From: Acanthopleura granulata
Taxonomy: Eukaryota > Mollusca > Polyplacophora > Chitonida > Chitonidae
Direction: 5' to 3'
DNA: 64,000 bases
Assembly: GCA_016165875.1 (NCBI GenBank)
Contig: JABBOT010000011.1
Coordinates: 14,072,408 to 14,136,407 of the forward strand
Both the position numbers and the translations under genes were made by a program. Shown here piece by piece: positions 38,432 through 51,600 of the stretch. Under the pieces are notes generated by a model that worked only from the letters and a program-made list of their open reading frames with translations, had not been told where the DNA came from and ran no database searches. Numbering within the stretch: the first letter of the stretch is position 1; every line of letters begins with the position of its first letter.

Positions 38432-39959
38432 TCTTAACAGACCAGTCGAAATGTATTTAGCAGCACTTTCCCCCCAAAATGTTCTTTCAAGTCTCGTTTG
38501 CCGCCAGAAGTCGTTCCTGAATATTTAATTAATTACACACTTACACCTCACACTTTATTCAATTCCAGTCTGGCTTCCTGCTATATACATGACATGTCAG
38601 TTTGCTTGATATAAGAATAAGGTCATATCGGTTACTAGAATTTATATAACAAAGACGTAATCCAGAGTGATGCGTTATAAGTTCAGGATCACTAAACCAC
38701 TAAGCCCCTAAATTCAGCGTTGTTGCCATTGGCTGACTAACACGTGGATAATTCTGCTATCTCGGGGTAAATTAAATTCCACCGAATTTTTGAAACAATG
38801 AGCAAGGTGTATCCCAAAGAGAGGAATTCCTGATTGGATCATACACTTTCTCCCTGGAAAAAAAGCTGTTTGTTAACGAATTTTCTGTTTTGTCGTAGAC
38901 AAAGGTAAATAAAGAAACTAAATCCACTTATTCAGGGCAAACTGATTATAAGCCAGTGGGGAATTATTATTTCAAATATGAGCATGCTGAATGGCTGGAA
39001 AATTCGGGAAACATTAATTCAAGCAGCGTTATAGCAGAATGTTTTTTTTTTATTTTCTTTATTTTCGATGGCGAAAAATAAGAATTAAAAAATCTATGTC
39101 CCTTTCGCGATTCCAGTATCCGGAGCCGTAAAAGTGACATGGTGCAAAAGAAAAATATTGGCAATAAAAAAGTTCACCGTGTGTGTTTGTGTGTCGTGCA
39201 CACGGCATTTTCAACAAGTCGCGCTCTTGAGATAACTGACCAATGAAAACGCTACAAGTCTACGTTGCCGTCCCAGGCATTTTAGTCCGTGTTCAGCTGT
39301 GGACAAGGGTGCACGTGTATTAGTGTGATAGAGCAACATCAGCTAATTTATGATAAGAGAGTATCAATTTATATCCGCCATTATAATACAATATCTGTCC
39401 TGATTTTTTTTATTGGTCAATTATTTCGACAGCATGACGAAAAAAACAACATGCATAGAATTTATTTTCTGTTTATACTTTTTTCGTCGTGTTACTTTTA
39501 CAACTCCATACGTAAGTGCTAGAGTTTGGAGTTTTCATGTCTTTATCTGGTGGCGGTCACAAAAACACCGTGATAAGTCAAATAGTAGTACGTAAAGAAT
39601 TCATTAAAATTTCCGCTTTTTCTGGCTTTCGCGTAGAAAAGGGAAGATACTCTTCCGCAGATTTGTGCTTCTCGAGATTCTTCATGAAGTGTATTGAGTT
39701 ACGTCCCCTCAACCACTTCAACGCGATGCAGTACCCATGCATACATTTGTGTATTTGAATGAAATTGGCCACGTGTGCTGCGTATATTTATTTGGTTGTG
39801 GTCTGATACACTACTTTCAAATATTTCACTTGTAACACAGTGCCAGGTTTGGGAATGGAGCAATGCAATAACAGTCGAAACGCAAACTGCGAGAGGTAGA
39901 TGCTGGAGTATATGATATTGTTGGAATAGGCTTGATGGAGTGTAATGTTGGTATGTGTG

Positions 39960-40260
39960 CTTGGGTTTTACGTCGTTTTTTCAGCAAATTTTCAGTTACA
40001 TGGCGGCGAGAAGTACTGAGAATGCCGCCAAATTGTTGCCGCCAGTGCAACATGCTGCCGAAGACACCAGACATGACACCCCAGCCAGTCACATTATACT
40101 GACACCGGGCCGACTAGTCATGTTTCCTTGCTCTAGCCTGTTAATACTGAGCGCCAAGCGGGACAACAACAAGTACCAGTTTCAAAGTCTCTGGTTTGAC
40201 CCGACCCGGGATTAATCCCTGATCTCGGAGTGCATTGACAGTGACCCTTTAGACAAATGA
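39960..40260 (-). mobile_element. SINE family 2, copy 2
   Basis: Equivalent of 21462-21770. Confidence 0.75.
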
Positions 40261-41151
40261 ACCAGTCAGATGCCTTATGCAATGCCAGTATCTATGGACG
40301 ATCTGACAAAGTAATTCTCGAGTGAAACTTAAAACTTAATACGCAGTGTGAATGCATGTGGCCTCAGGGCGTCAAATTTATGTATACATATGCCTTTACG
40401 TAGCACTTGTTCAGTGTCTTCAATTTCATCTCTTATAATCGGAAAAAAGCGCTTAAAGAAGATTTTAAATTCTGACATAAACCATTATGGCGTTGTGGAA
40501 TCGCGCATAATTATGATTGTATGTTCATGCAGCCAGCTGGGTATGTAGAGTTACAAGAAAAAATTGAACACTTGTTCAATGACCTAATATGATAAAAATG
40601 AGAAATGAGAAGTTGTGTTTTAGATCAGTGATATTTGTTGTACACTTGAGAATTTGCTACACTAAACGATCTTTTCTTGGCCGCGGGATTTATCACTGCA
40701 TAATCACTGCGGTATTAAAAGTGACGTCGGTGTGGACAACGGTCTTTGTGATATGCTGAAGCTATGAGGTGTTTTCACTGTAAAATAAAGGTCATAATTG
40801 CCTTGTAATGAACCATGCCAAGGCACCTCCCATACTCCACGATATGGCTGTGATACTGTCGACATGGCGTTCAGCCGTAAACTCGCTAACCAATCCCGTC
40901 CCTCTTCTGACTTCGTGAGCTGGTCGGTTTGAAAGAGTCCGATCACACCACCGAAAACACAATCTGCCGGAGTCAGCTCCTTACCCAGGTATACCTGACT
41001 AGGCTATGCACCGAACTGTGCCATTTGGTCAGGCTCTTCTCGCACAAGAAACACAAGCACCGTCATCGTTCTTGCAGTGTTCAAATGGTTTCACTCTTTC
41101 AGTGCAGACATTTATTTTCTTGAATGAAACTTCCACTACATATATGACAAT

Positions 41152-41242
41152 GTCCTCCCACCATAATGCTGGTCGCCGTCGTATAAGTGAAATATTCATG
41201 AGTACGACATGAAGCATAAATGAAGAAAATAAATAAATCAAA
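41152..41242 (+). mobile_element. SINE family 1, 3' fragment, copy 2
   Basis: Equivalent of 22917-23007. Confidence 0.78.
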
Positions 41243-41322
41243 TATGACAAGTCTTCAATGACACACTTATTTGCTATCACCTTTTAATGGAGACCTTAAC
41301 TCAATAAATTATACATGCACAT

Positions 41323-41514
41323 AATTATGCGGTTTCCTCTCCGGTCGTCCGTGGGAAGGTTGCCAGCAACCTGCGGATGGTAGTGGGTATCCCCCGGGCT
41401 CTGCCTGATTTCCTACCACCATAATGCTGGCCGCCGTCGTATAAGTGAAATGTCCTTGAGTGCGACGTAAGACACCAATGCAAAAATAAATAAATAAATA
41501 AACAAATTATGCGG
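41323..41514 (+). mobile_element. SINE family 1, 5'-truncated, copy 2
   Basis: Equivalent of 23088-23279 with the same flanking duplication. Confidence 0.87.
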
Positions 41515-41794
41515 AACAGCGTTAACAAAAACCGATTCTACCTGCAATACTTAAGTACTTTTACAGTTTTTAAAATGAGTATTTGATTGACTTGCTGTTT
41601 TAGTTGAGGGAAAATTACTAGATAAATAGGGTGGAAATGAGTAACGTACACTTTTTCGAATCGTCTCCCCTGGGTCATCACAGCCGTAATATCATCGTAT
41701 GAAATATATGTAAACTCCACATACATCACGTGTTTCTCATATAACGAGTGCTTAACCACCAAATAAAGCGACTGTGGAGGTAAAACCTTTGTCG

Positions 41795-42415
41795 AAATAC
41801 TACACTTATTGTTGTAAAAGCACCGACAAATGAAAAACAGCAGTGGGCACGGTACGCCGACAATGGTTTTAATATCCAACTCCCTGACCAGGTGCAGCTT
41901 TCCAGGGCGGACAGGTTGACAATAACGTGCGTTATGCCGACCTGGCGATGTATGTTTCACTCCTCGGAAATATACTGAAAGTCACATTTAGGGTAAACTG
42001 GAATGAAATGTACGTCATCGCACAAAGACACAACGAGTGATGCAAGTTCCAAAAGAACAAAATAACACGTGGTCACAAAGTGCTGCTAACTGGAAAATGG
42101 AGGACAAAATGACGTATGTCAAATGTCATGAAGGCCGATATCTCCAAATCCCACAAAATCCTTCTTAGTGGAGAGAGTAAATACGACTGCTCTCAAGTGG
42201 AGTAAAAGACTGAGAGCTTAACAACCTCATCGCTCATATTTATAGACTAAGTTCTGGATAGTTTGATCGTGAACATGTTTACAATATGCGTACATCTTTC
42301 CAGAATGTACGCTTTATGTACAATGACACCAAACTGTTACCCACAGAAGCCTCGAGAACAGGCGATCTGAATTCCAGTACTGGCAGAGACCTACACAGAG
42401 GGATAATGTAGGTCA
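41795..42415 (-). repeat. Dispersed repeat D, partial copy, copy 2
   Basis: Equivalent of 23560-24180. Confidence 0.8.
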
Positions 42416-44808
42416 GACACTGACCCGGTTAGCGCAAAAACAAATGAAAAAAAATGTAATGAAATATTTAACAGACAGGGTTGGTAACGGTTGATTAAAT
42501 ATCCCCGATATTGTACGTACATATACACTTTGTGTAATTCTAGACCAGTGATGCCTAATAAATTACATTTAACATCACTGTAGCTTTTTAACCCACTTCT
42601 GCTTAAACCATGGTGTTAGGGGAGTGTAAGTTGTTACTTATTAAACACTTGCATGAACTGGTAGAATAAAACCCAAACTGAGGTAAACTGACAACAGGGC
42701 GGGTTTCACCAGTAACGTGTGGCCATTTGCCAACTATCACACTGTCGTCGCTGCTCTGTTACTTTCTGTGCTGTAGTCTTTTATATTGCATTCACATTTT
42801 CCGTAAATAATCAGACAATCCCTGCTGACCATGATCCTTAATTTAAGCTGACAAGCCTTGGGCTGTTTTAATAGCTGCCACTTGAAAGCCAGTTTATGCT
42901 GATTTGGCACTAGATTTAAGGATTCATCGTATCCTGGCACTACTCTGTTGTCTGCTTCCGCTAAAATAACTAGTGTCTGTCGCATACGTGGAATATTCTT
43001 GAGTATTTGATAAAACACTTATGTAAAAAAAAATAGGAGGAGATTTAAAAATGATTTCAAAAACAACCTAAGCAAACATCCGTTAACTCAGAGTGCACAG
43101 TAAAGTGAGGGCAAGCAAGTAATCACTGTTACGCAGTTGCGTTGGTGAAATCCGTGATCTAATGCGGACGCGGAGATATTAAGCTGTCATTGGTCAATAA
43201 TACTGATATCGAGTAGATGTAATGCATACAGGTTCTTCACACTCTCCAAGGAAACGAAGGACGCAGAAAGGTTCGTTGACAGCTTCCATACATACAGAAA
43301 TTAGTTTACCTGGCAATTGAAATACAAAATACAATACAATACAAATATGATTTTCTATAAGCGCATATTTCACAAAGAAAACCCTTGAAGGTTAAACAAC
43401 AAATCCTTAGCTGAAAATAGGAATTTAATAAAATCTTTTTACATTTTACACTGGCTGAGTCTTATTCAGGTGTACTTAAATGATTTGGTGGGATGATTGG
43501 CAGGAACTACAGTTATTTAGTTAGTTACTTTTTTACTTCTTTAGTATCGAGGCAGTCTAAACCGCTCACTAACCCTGGCTTGTCTTTTGTATGATTTTAA
43601 TAAAATAGTACAAACAATGCCAATGCCTTCATTCCCGTTTCAGTTTTGTTTACGCCTTTACAGTCTTTAATCATCTGACTTGCAACGCTTGTTTGCAAGG
43701 TCAAAAAGTGTGACCCACATCCATGTAACAAAAAAATTCCACAAGTGAATCTGTTTTACAATTGCCCTATATATGCTCTGTTATTCACATACTATTATCC
43801 ACGTATTTCACTCATTCAGATCATTTCTTCTCGATCACGTGCTCAGCTATTTCTAGGTCAAGCAACACCGTATTTTGATTAAGTCTTTGTACAGAAACAT
43901 CCATATCAATATCCAAGCACGTGATATCAGTATGACCTGGTATGACCTGGAAGACTTAATTCATCGTTTGATCCTGGTACACGATGACGTCACACATCCG
44001 TCCTGCAGTCAGTGAATGTGTAATAACAGGTCTCATCCTCTCCAGCCGCTGGACTTTGCACCCGGTTTAGCCGTGCTTTGACTGACAGGTGTCACTAACC
44101 CTAAATCGCTCCGCTATAGATCAACTTGTTTTCACCGACAATTTGTAACAGTTGTTAACTTCGCATTTTGTCAAGTTCTGGAAAATAACCGGACGGAAAA
44201 TTCCCGTTTTGGGCTGGGGCTTCGTGTTCACGTGATGTAAAATTACAAATGCGTAACCAGTGCCGTGTTCTCGAAAAGTCTTACACAGTGTTAGGTTTTT
44301 CTTTTACGCTCATCAGATTTTGGTGCCGTACACATATAAAAATGCCAGACAACAGTACATATCTCAGAGTTTGTACACCTTCTTTAGGAAATGTTTTCAC
44401 TTCGGGAAAAATGCAAATAGGCCGTCCGAAATTTGCGATATTATAAGTTGACACCAAGTTAGCCAGCGTCAGTCTTTCCATTTTAAAGACATGCATGTAA
44501 TAGTTAATAGTTATTATGGAATGAAAGTTAATTGATATTGTGTAATAACAATTCAACAATGCCATGTTAATTGTCAACATCATGTTTCCAGTACAAGCCA
44601 GGTCAGAACTTGGGATACTCCAATGATTTCTTCACCAACAACATTTCTGCGCACAGGGGGGATACCCGTTTTGATATGTTGAGAAAATTGCCAAGAAATA
44701 TAAATGAGACGGAAATAAATCTAACTAATAGAAGAACATAATTAATAACCCACTGAAATAAGTCAATGAGAAATGGTCTTATTACTACCTTTTAACCTGA
44801 TTGTTTAA

Positions 44809-45345
44809 TGAACAAAGATAAATACTTTGAAGTCCCAAAAGTTTTAATAACAGAACAGCTGCAATAACATTATGTTTTTGCAAATTCAGACCCGAAATAA
44901 AATAACATTTGTTTTACCCTATTACCCTTTCACCGCCACCCCGGGAGTACAGGGCATAAAACAGCTTTCATAACATTGCCTTAAGCCATAGTTATCTAAT
45001 GACCGTGTTTTGTGTGACATGTTTGTGTTGGATCACTTAGAGATAAGAAAATAAAAAATTCTGCGCATAGCAATGTACAAACCTTCGTGTAAAATCGGTA
45101 GACGTACGTGAACACGTGCTCGCAGGCACTGTTCGCTTGTATGTTCAGATGCCAAGTTGTGATCTAGATATTTTTTGTTTACATCACATGATGTACCTAC
45201 GTCACGAGGCTAAGTTCCATGTATGAGTAGGACCTATTATTTCGACCTGTATACTTGCACAACCATTGGCTAGCTGCGCAGACGGACATATGTGACGTGC
45301 AGCACGAGGTAACGAACCGTAATGAATGAAAGCAGAGTACACATG
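44809..45345. other. SSAT upstream region
   Basis: Unique sequence beyond the duplication. E-box-like CACGTG and CATATG words occur, but no regulatory site can be assigned with confidence. Confidence 0.45.
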
Positions 45346-45374
45346 TATAAATACCACTCGTCTGTTGTATAAAG
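45346..45374 (+). promoter_or_regulatory. Candidate SSAT core promoter TATA boxes
   Basis: TATAAATA at 45346-45353 and a second TATAAAG at 45368-45374, 184 and 163 bases before the ATG. With transcription starting about 30 bases downstream they would give a 5' UTR of roughly 135-160 bases, with no intervening splice site needed. Inferred from motif and position only. Confidence 0.45.
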
Positions 45375-45536
45375 CATACTCAAGCCCTTCAAAGGTCAAT
45401 ACTCTACTTCAGGAGCAGCGTAAGACTTGGACGTTTGCTCGTTTTTTGACTGGAGATTTAGAACAGCCCAGATTTGACGATCGGCACTTACAGCATTTCG
45501 TTTAAACGTTTTTATTTTGTGAGTTATAAAATATAA

Positions 45537-45602
45537 ATGGCATCCTTCAAAATCCGGCCAGCAGAGCCCAGTGATGTGGACGACATTCATGCGATGATAC
45601 AG
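45537..45602 (+). CDS. SSAT: SSAT exon 1
   Basis: Codes residues 1-22, opening MASFKIRPAEPSD, the typical first strand of the SSAT fold. Ends in CAG before donor GTTGGC, phase 0. Confidence 0.92.
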
Positions 45603-48600
45603 GTTGGCAGTTTGTACATACTAATCAAAGATCTACAATTGTTTGTTATGTATGCTGTTTTCTTAATCTTTTCTCACATATAAACACAATGCGCTTTAAT
45701 ACTGGCACAAACATACATTCTGTGAGTTCCGAAGTTTATAATATTGAGGTCGTGTGTTCCGATCGTCCTTTTGCTTATTTTGTTGTTTATATGCTTTAAA
45801 GTTGGGAGGTTTGTCAGATAAAGCCTACCAGACGAAGGATTTTTTTCCGATGCTACCTAGTTTGCTATATACACACACATAGATGTGCGAGTTGCCATGT
45901 AATTTATTACATCTAGGGGAGGTAACTGTTATAATTCTACTTAACCATGACTGTAACCTCAGCAACCATGGCACACATTCTTGAAGAAAAGATGAACCAC
46001 ATCTATTTATATTCACTACCTATATTTAAGTGAACAGTTTATCAAAAACTCTGAGACATCTGACGAAGAAATCGATATGTGGATACGTGTTGTTAGCCAT
46101 AAACGAGGATGCAGGTTAACCATAGCTGAGGATACATGCTGTTGATTAAACCATAGTTGAGGATACATGCTGTTAATCATAGCTGAGGATGCTGTTAGCC
46201 ATGACTGAAGATACATGTTAACCACACATGCGGCTGAGGATATATGCTATTAGCCATACCTGAGGATACATACTGTTAACCATAGCTGGGGATACATGCT
46301 GTTAGCCATAGCTGAGGATACATGTTAACCATACAAAAGGATACATGCTGTTAACCATAGCTGGGGATACATGTTATTAATCATAGTTGATTTATCTATT
46401 TATTTGATTGGTGTTTTACGCCGCACTCAAGAATTTCACTTATACGAAATGGGAGGAAACCGGGCAGAGCCCCGTAGAAACCCAAGACCCCGATAGGTTG
46501 CTGGGAGACCTTCCCACGTACGACCGGAGAGGAAGCCAGCATGAACTGCACTTGAACTCATAGCGACCGCATTGATGGGAGGCTTCGGGTTATTGCGCTG
46601 CCATAGCGCGCTAAGTCACTAAGCCACTAACCATAGTTCAGGTTGCATGTTGTTAACCATAGCTCGGGGTACATGTTGTTAACCATAGCTCGGGGTACAT
46701 GTTGTTAACCATAGCTCGGGGTACATGTTGTTAACCATAGCTCGGGGTACATGTTGTTAACCATAGCTCGGGGTACATGTTGTTAACCATAGCTCGGGGT
46801 ACATGTTGTTAACCATAGCTCGGGGTACATGTTGTTAACCATAGCTCGGGGTACATGTTGTTAACCATAGCTCGGGGTACATGTTGTTAACCATAGCTCG
46901 GGGTACATATTGTTAACCATAGCTTGGGATGCATGCTGTCAATCGAAGCTGGTGATACATGTTATTAACGAAAGCTGAGGATACATGCTGTTAACTTATC
47001 ATACATTATCAGTTTAAGAACTTTTTTTAAGAACACTTTTTTAATCTACAGGAACTGGCTTGTTACCTGAAATGTGAAAACCAGATGCAGCTTACAAGGG
47101 AATGTAAGTAATTTTACTGTCTTGTTATAATTTGTTATCAAATTAATCCATTCATCCATCAATCTTCTAATCAGTCAATCCCCCAATCAAAATTTCATGG
47201 TGAGTTGATGTGTTAACCTTCAAACAGCTTATTTGCACTTGAAACACTTGAAACGCTCATTGTTCATTGAGGCGACAGTTGTCTCCCTTTAAACACAGTT
47301 AGCAATGTTATTTTCAATGTAACAGGCTATCCTAACACGAACCAGCAAAAGTAAACAACACCTGTTATTAATTTAAGAAAAACATCATGTATATGTTTTA
47401 TATAGCTGCTTGGTTCACTAAGGTCAGTAATTCGCGACGGAGATTAGGTGAAAAACTTTTTTTTTTAAATTTGTTTGAAACCCTATCTGACTCAAACTGA
47501 CAAGAGGCCACATTTCACTGCTAACGTGTGACCAGCCAATTACCACGCTGTCGTCGCTGCTCTGGTTTTCCTCTCTGCTCTGTAGCCTTCTATGTTTATA
47601 GTCTAACGTTCCCGACCTTTGGCAGTCGGATAGACATTACAAAAGCCTATCAAACACTATCGGAAGTGAACTTTTTTATGTCCCCGACCATCGGATTTTT
47701 TGAGACTATTCCTTCAGGCGCAGGGGTTTGTAAGAAGGTGACTAACGCCTTTCCAGGTTATTATCACATGCCGCACCGTGACAATCACACGCCGCACCGT
47801 GACAATCACACGCCGCACCGTGACAATCTCTCGCTTTCGTAAATACCTGACGATAAATTCACACGAGTACAGAATTCCTTAGGAAGAATCCACATCGGCA
47901 CAGAGTTTGTAGGTCGGCAATTCAACCATGCAATTGTTCGACAAAAGTTTGGGAAGACTGTTACATGTAATTGGTGAATAGGTGTGCCCCAGATGCCCTG
48001 GGAGATCACGCGTTCCACTTTTAGAACACACAAGAGTTTCTCCTGTCATTCCGTTACACATTTGGAAATTCATGAGAAATTCATGGAAACTGCTTCTGTT
48101 ATTGCATGAACCTAGGCGTCAAAACCGACATTCGTATACCATCCGTCAACCAAAATGGGGGCTCCGAGTCAATAAGGCGTCCCAAAACAGAATTTTTGTT
48201 GAATGGAAATATTGGATGTGTACTTTGCTCCATTTTAGACGAGTGGGATGTAATAATGTGCTAATAACATCGTTACATTTTTTAAAAATAATTCTGCCGT
48301 AGCCTTAGCGGACGGAGTGGTAAAATTTGCCTGCTAAGAGTAAAAACAAAGCTTGCGGGAGACCATGCAGGCTTCAACGGTTACGTGTGACCATCGGTCA
48401 GCCTTCACGCTGTAGCCACTGTTGTGGTTTTATACCTTACTGTAAACCGCCACAATGTAGCTGGTCGTTGTCGTTGCTATAGTGCATGTATTAAGTGAAC
48501 AGAGGTCACGTGACGAGGTCATGTGCGGCTTGTTCGACTCGCGCGGCCTCCCGGACGGAAACGGGGATTATGTAGAACCAAAGGATCTGATATCGGGAGC

Positions 48601-51600
48601 ATGCGTGTAGGAGCGCCCTTTTGCTGTAGGGCTGACGTGGAGAGGTAGCCGGATCAATCTCGCCTGACCTGACTTGCCCCCGCCGTAAAAACTTGGATAT
48701 TGGCAGTAGGACTTAAGGTCATGCGATGTAGGTCAGACATGGACTGATTGACTCCGCTTTTTGTACGTTTGCCGCCATCTTGTGCCATAATCTATTAATA
48801 CGGAGAAGTACCCGAATGATTTATAATGCACGGTAATATTTGTACGGTAACTACAAACAGAATGCAAATTAAAAGGTTTAATGTGTCATGATATGACAAG
48901 GTGTTATTTGACGCCATACGCAACACTGTTTAATTAATTTATATATAAGATGACGGCCAGTTTTATGGCTTTATGATATGGGATTATTCGGCATTTGACA
49001 AGTCCCCAAAGGTATAGATAATGGTGAACGACTAGTGGTCTACAGCGATCGTTAGACTGAACATTCTACCTGGAATTATCACCCCCACCTCACCCCACCC
49101 CTCAAGCGCTAAACAGTGACAGAAGAAATTCCACAAATTCCGCATCAAAGGTCGAGTTTGAATCGACACCTCGTATGTCGTAGCGATTAACACACAACAA
49201 CAAGGCTATGGCCCGCTCCCCGATTAAAAAAGAACATGGTAATACACAACTGATAGTTTCAACTAGTGTATTAGTCTGCAAAAGATTTTAAGGCTTTTTT
49301 TTTTTGGTTTTTGAGGGATTGGTCTCTTGATTCATGGGTATGACTGCAACCCATCACGAATATTGTTCATCCTTGAGGAACGTCCGGTCTTGAATATATG
49401 CATTCGTGAAAAAGTTTATTTATTTATTTCAATGGCATCTTTGGCCGTACTCAAGAATATTTCACTTATACGACGGCGGCAAGCATCATGGTGGGAGGAA
49501 ACCGGGCAGAGCCGAGCGGAAACCCACGACCATCCGCACGTTACTGACAGACCTCTCACGTACGGCCTTATTGTGAAAAAAGAAAGCCATCCACTTCACG
49601 TTTTACCCAGTCAACCTAAATGATCGGATGGATAATGTTCAACGCATCTAGGAACAGATCTACTAATCTTTAGATCTGGTATGGGAATGATCAATTTATT
49701 TTCTAAACGAACACATCAATCTGCTAGTGAAGTAGATATATACCAGCTTGTTAGTTTCCTAAGAGTTTATCGGAGTACTCTAACGTCTAATGCACCCAAT
49801 GCACCATACATGAGAATAACCAATGGTTTCAGTCTTAAAATACTCTAGGATAATCAGCACCTCCCCCCACACACACAGACTACTCCCGCCCTCCTATATG
49901 TCTCCGGTCCCCACCCCAATCGCCCCATGCCACCCATCAACCATCGACACGATAAATAAACAAACACAGCACTTCGGGGTCACCATAGAATTCAGTCTCA
50001 AAAAGTCTATTTGCTATCTTATTGGGTTCATATTGATGATATGACCCACGATAACTCTGAGCAAAACAACTTTCTCTGACGGTCGTGTCTGATGGCCTAC
50101 TGGTGGATTAAAGCGGACCTAAAGCGGTGTACTTTAAAACAAGGTTCTGTACAAATATATAAGTAAAGTGGAACGAGTCGGCAGACACAACAAAAGAAAA
50201 GTTCCAGATGTAATTGTTTATGCATGCTGTGTTCCTGGGAATTAAAAGCTTTAGCGGTAGGATATAGGTCCACAATCCTACCATAGATATGTGCCAGACT
50301 AATTTTCATTAGGTACCAACCCTGAACTTAATACAATATAGTAAAGACAAAGATTTGGATATGATTTGATATTCCGTGGCAAAGGATCACCCATGGCAAC
50401 ATAGGTGACATGACAACATATATACAAACACTTGTTATTTAGGGCAATAGTTCTACTAAATTGTCGGCTTGTTTTGTTGAGAATCTGGCAACGTGACAAG
50501 TGACCTTTGGACATGTTATGAGAGGAATGCATGGGTTGAGGAGTATTCTGCCAACTGGCTTGGACACGTCCTAAATAGAGCCAACAAGGGATTGGCTAAA
50601 AATATGCAATTCCAATGCTCAAGGATCATGCCTGTTTCATGAGGGTAGTGCTAAGAATAGCTGTAGTGGCGAAAATTAATGTTACAAAATTGTAACTATA
50701 GTTGAAGCTATAATAATGATAGTGCCTGTAACATCAGGAACAGCATGAGTGTGTGTTTTAGCAGAGAAGTATGTATGCCATTAAAATAGTAGTGGAAGCA
50801 GATCTTCATGTAATTACAGTGTGTAGAAGTCTTATTATTTGAGGTAGTGTGGTACCCGTACTAGTAACATTAGTAATATTAGGAGTAGCTTTACAAGTAA
50901 TTTTGGTAGAATTAGTAGTAATTCGAGTAGTAGTAGAAATTTTAGTAGCAATAATTTTAGTAGGAGAAGTGGTAATAATTTATTACGAGCAGTAGTAAAT
51001 GTAATAATATACCAACAATATAAAATACTACACCATAGACACTGAATGCAGAGTAATGGCGACTGTGTGCTAGTCATACGTCACACGTAATCGGTGGAAT
51101 TTGGCCTCTCGTCAACTTATCTCTGGATATTACTCTAACTGTTCATGAATGTAACTAGGAGCAACTTTCACCCCCACTATTACGGCGGCTGAAGCAGAAC
51201 ACGGTAGAGGCATGCAGTGATATTGATGGGAATTTTAATTGGCCGTCGTTGCATGGCATAGAATTACACTAAATTTTGTGTTGTCATCACGTTTAACAAA
51301 TAGTCACACTAAAACAATGCAAAGGGACCAGGTCTCGGTGACTTTTGGTCTACGAGCAGAATCCGCACTCGTGTAGTAGTCATTGTTCCCTCCAGTGAAG
51401 GTCAAAGTCTAAGCAAACAGCCAAACCCATTTCCCGTCGGTGAAACCCGCTACACAAGGTATTCTTCTATAGAAGGCGTCTAAAGCTTATACTTGTGACA
51501 AGAATTCCGCGGAAATACTTCCTCAAGTAAGATAAGACTTAAGTTTTAAGCACTTAGATCTAAGTCAACATCTTTTTACCGTACGACACAAACCATAGTT

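Larger units (their letters stand above)
26583..44808 (+). repeat. Large direct duplication, copy 2 (about 18.2 kb)
   Basis: Starts exactly after the N run at the equivalent of base 7577 and runs on without a break into the unique SSAT region after 44808. Differences from copy 1 include a 290-bp gain at 30971, loss of three 188-bp units (one left at 38245), loss of about 133 bp near 39438 and loss of 251 bp at 40760. Positions in this block not listed separately hold the same content as copy 1. Confidence 0.97.

Noticed and set aside
46630..46990. Regular short repeats resembling a CRISPR array
   Set aside because: Units are directly adjacent with no spacers, and the setting is an animal intron.
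50835..51077. Leu-rich 80-codon frame resembling a membrane segment
   Set aside because: It is the complement of an AGT/TAG-rich low-complexity tract inside an SSAT intron.
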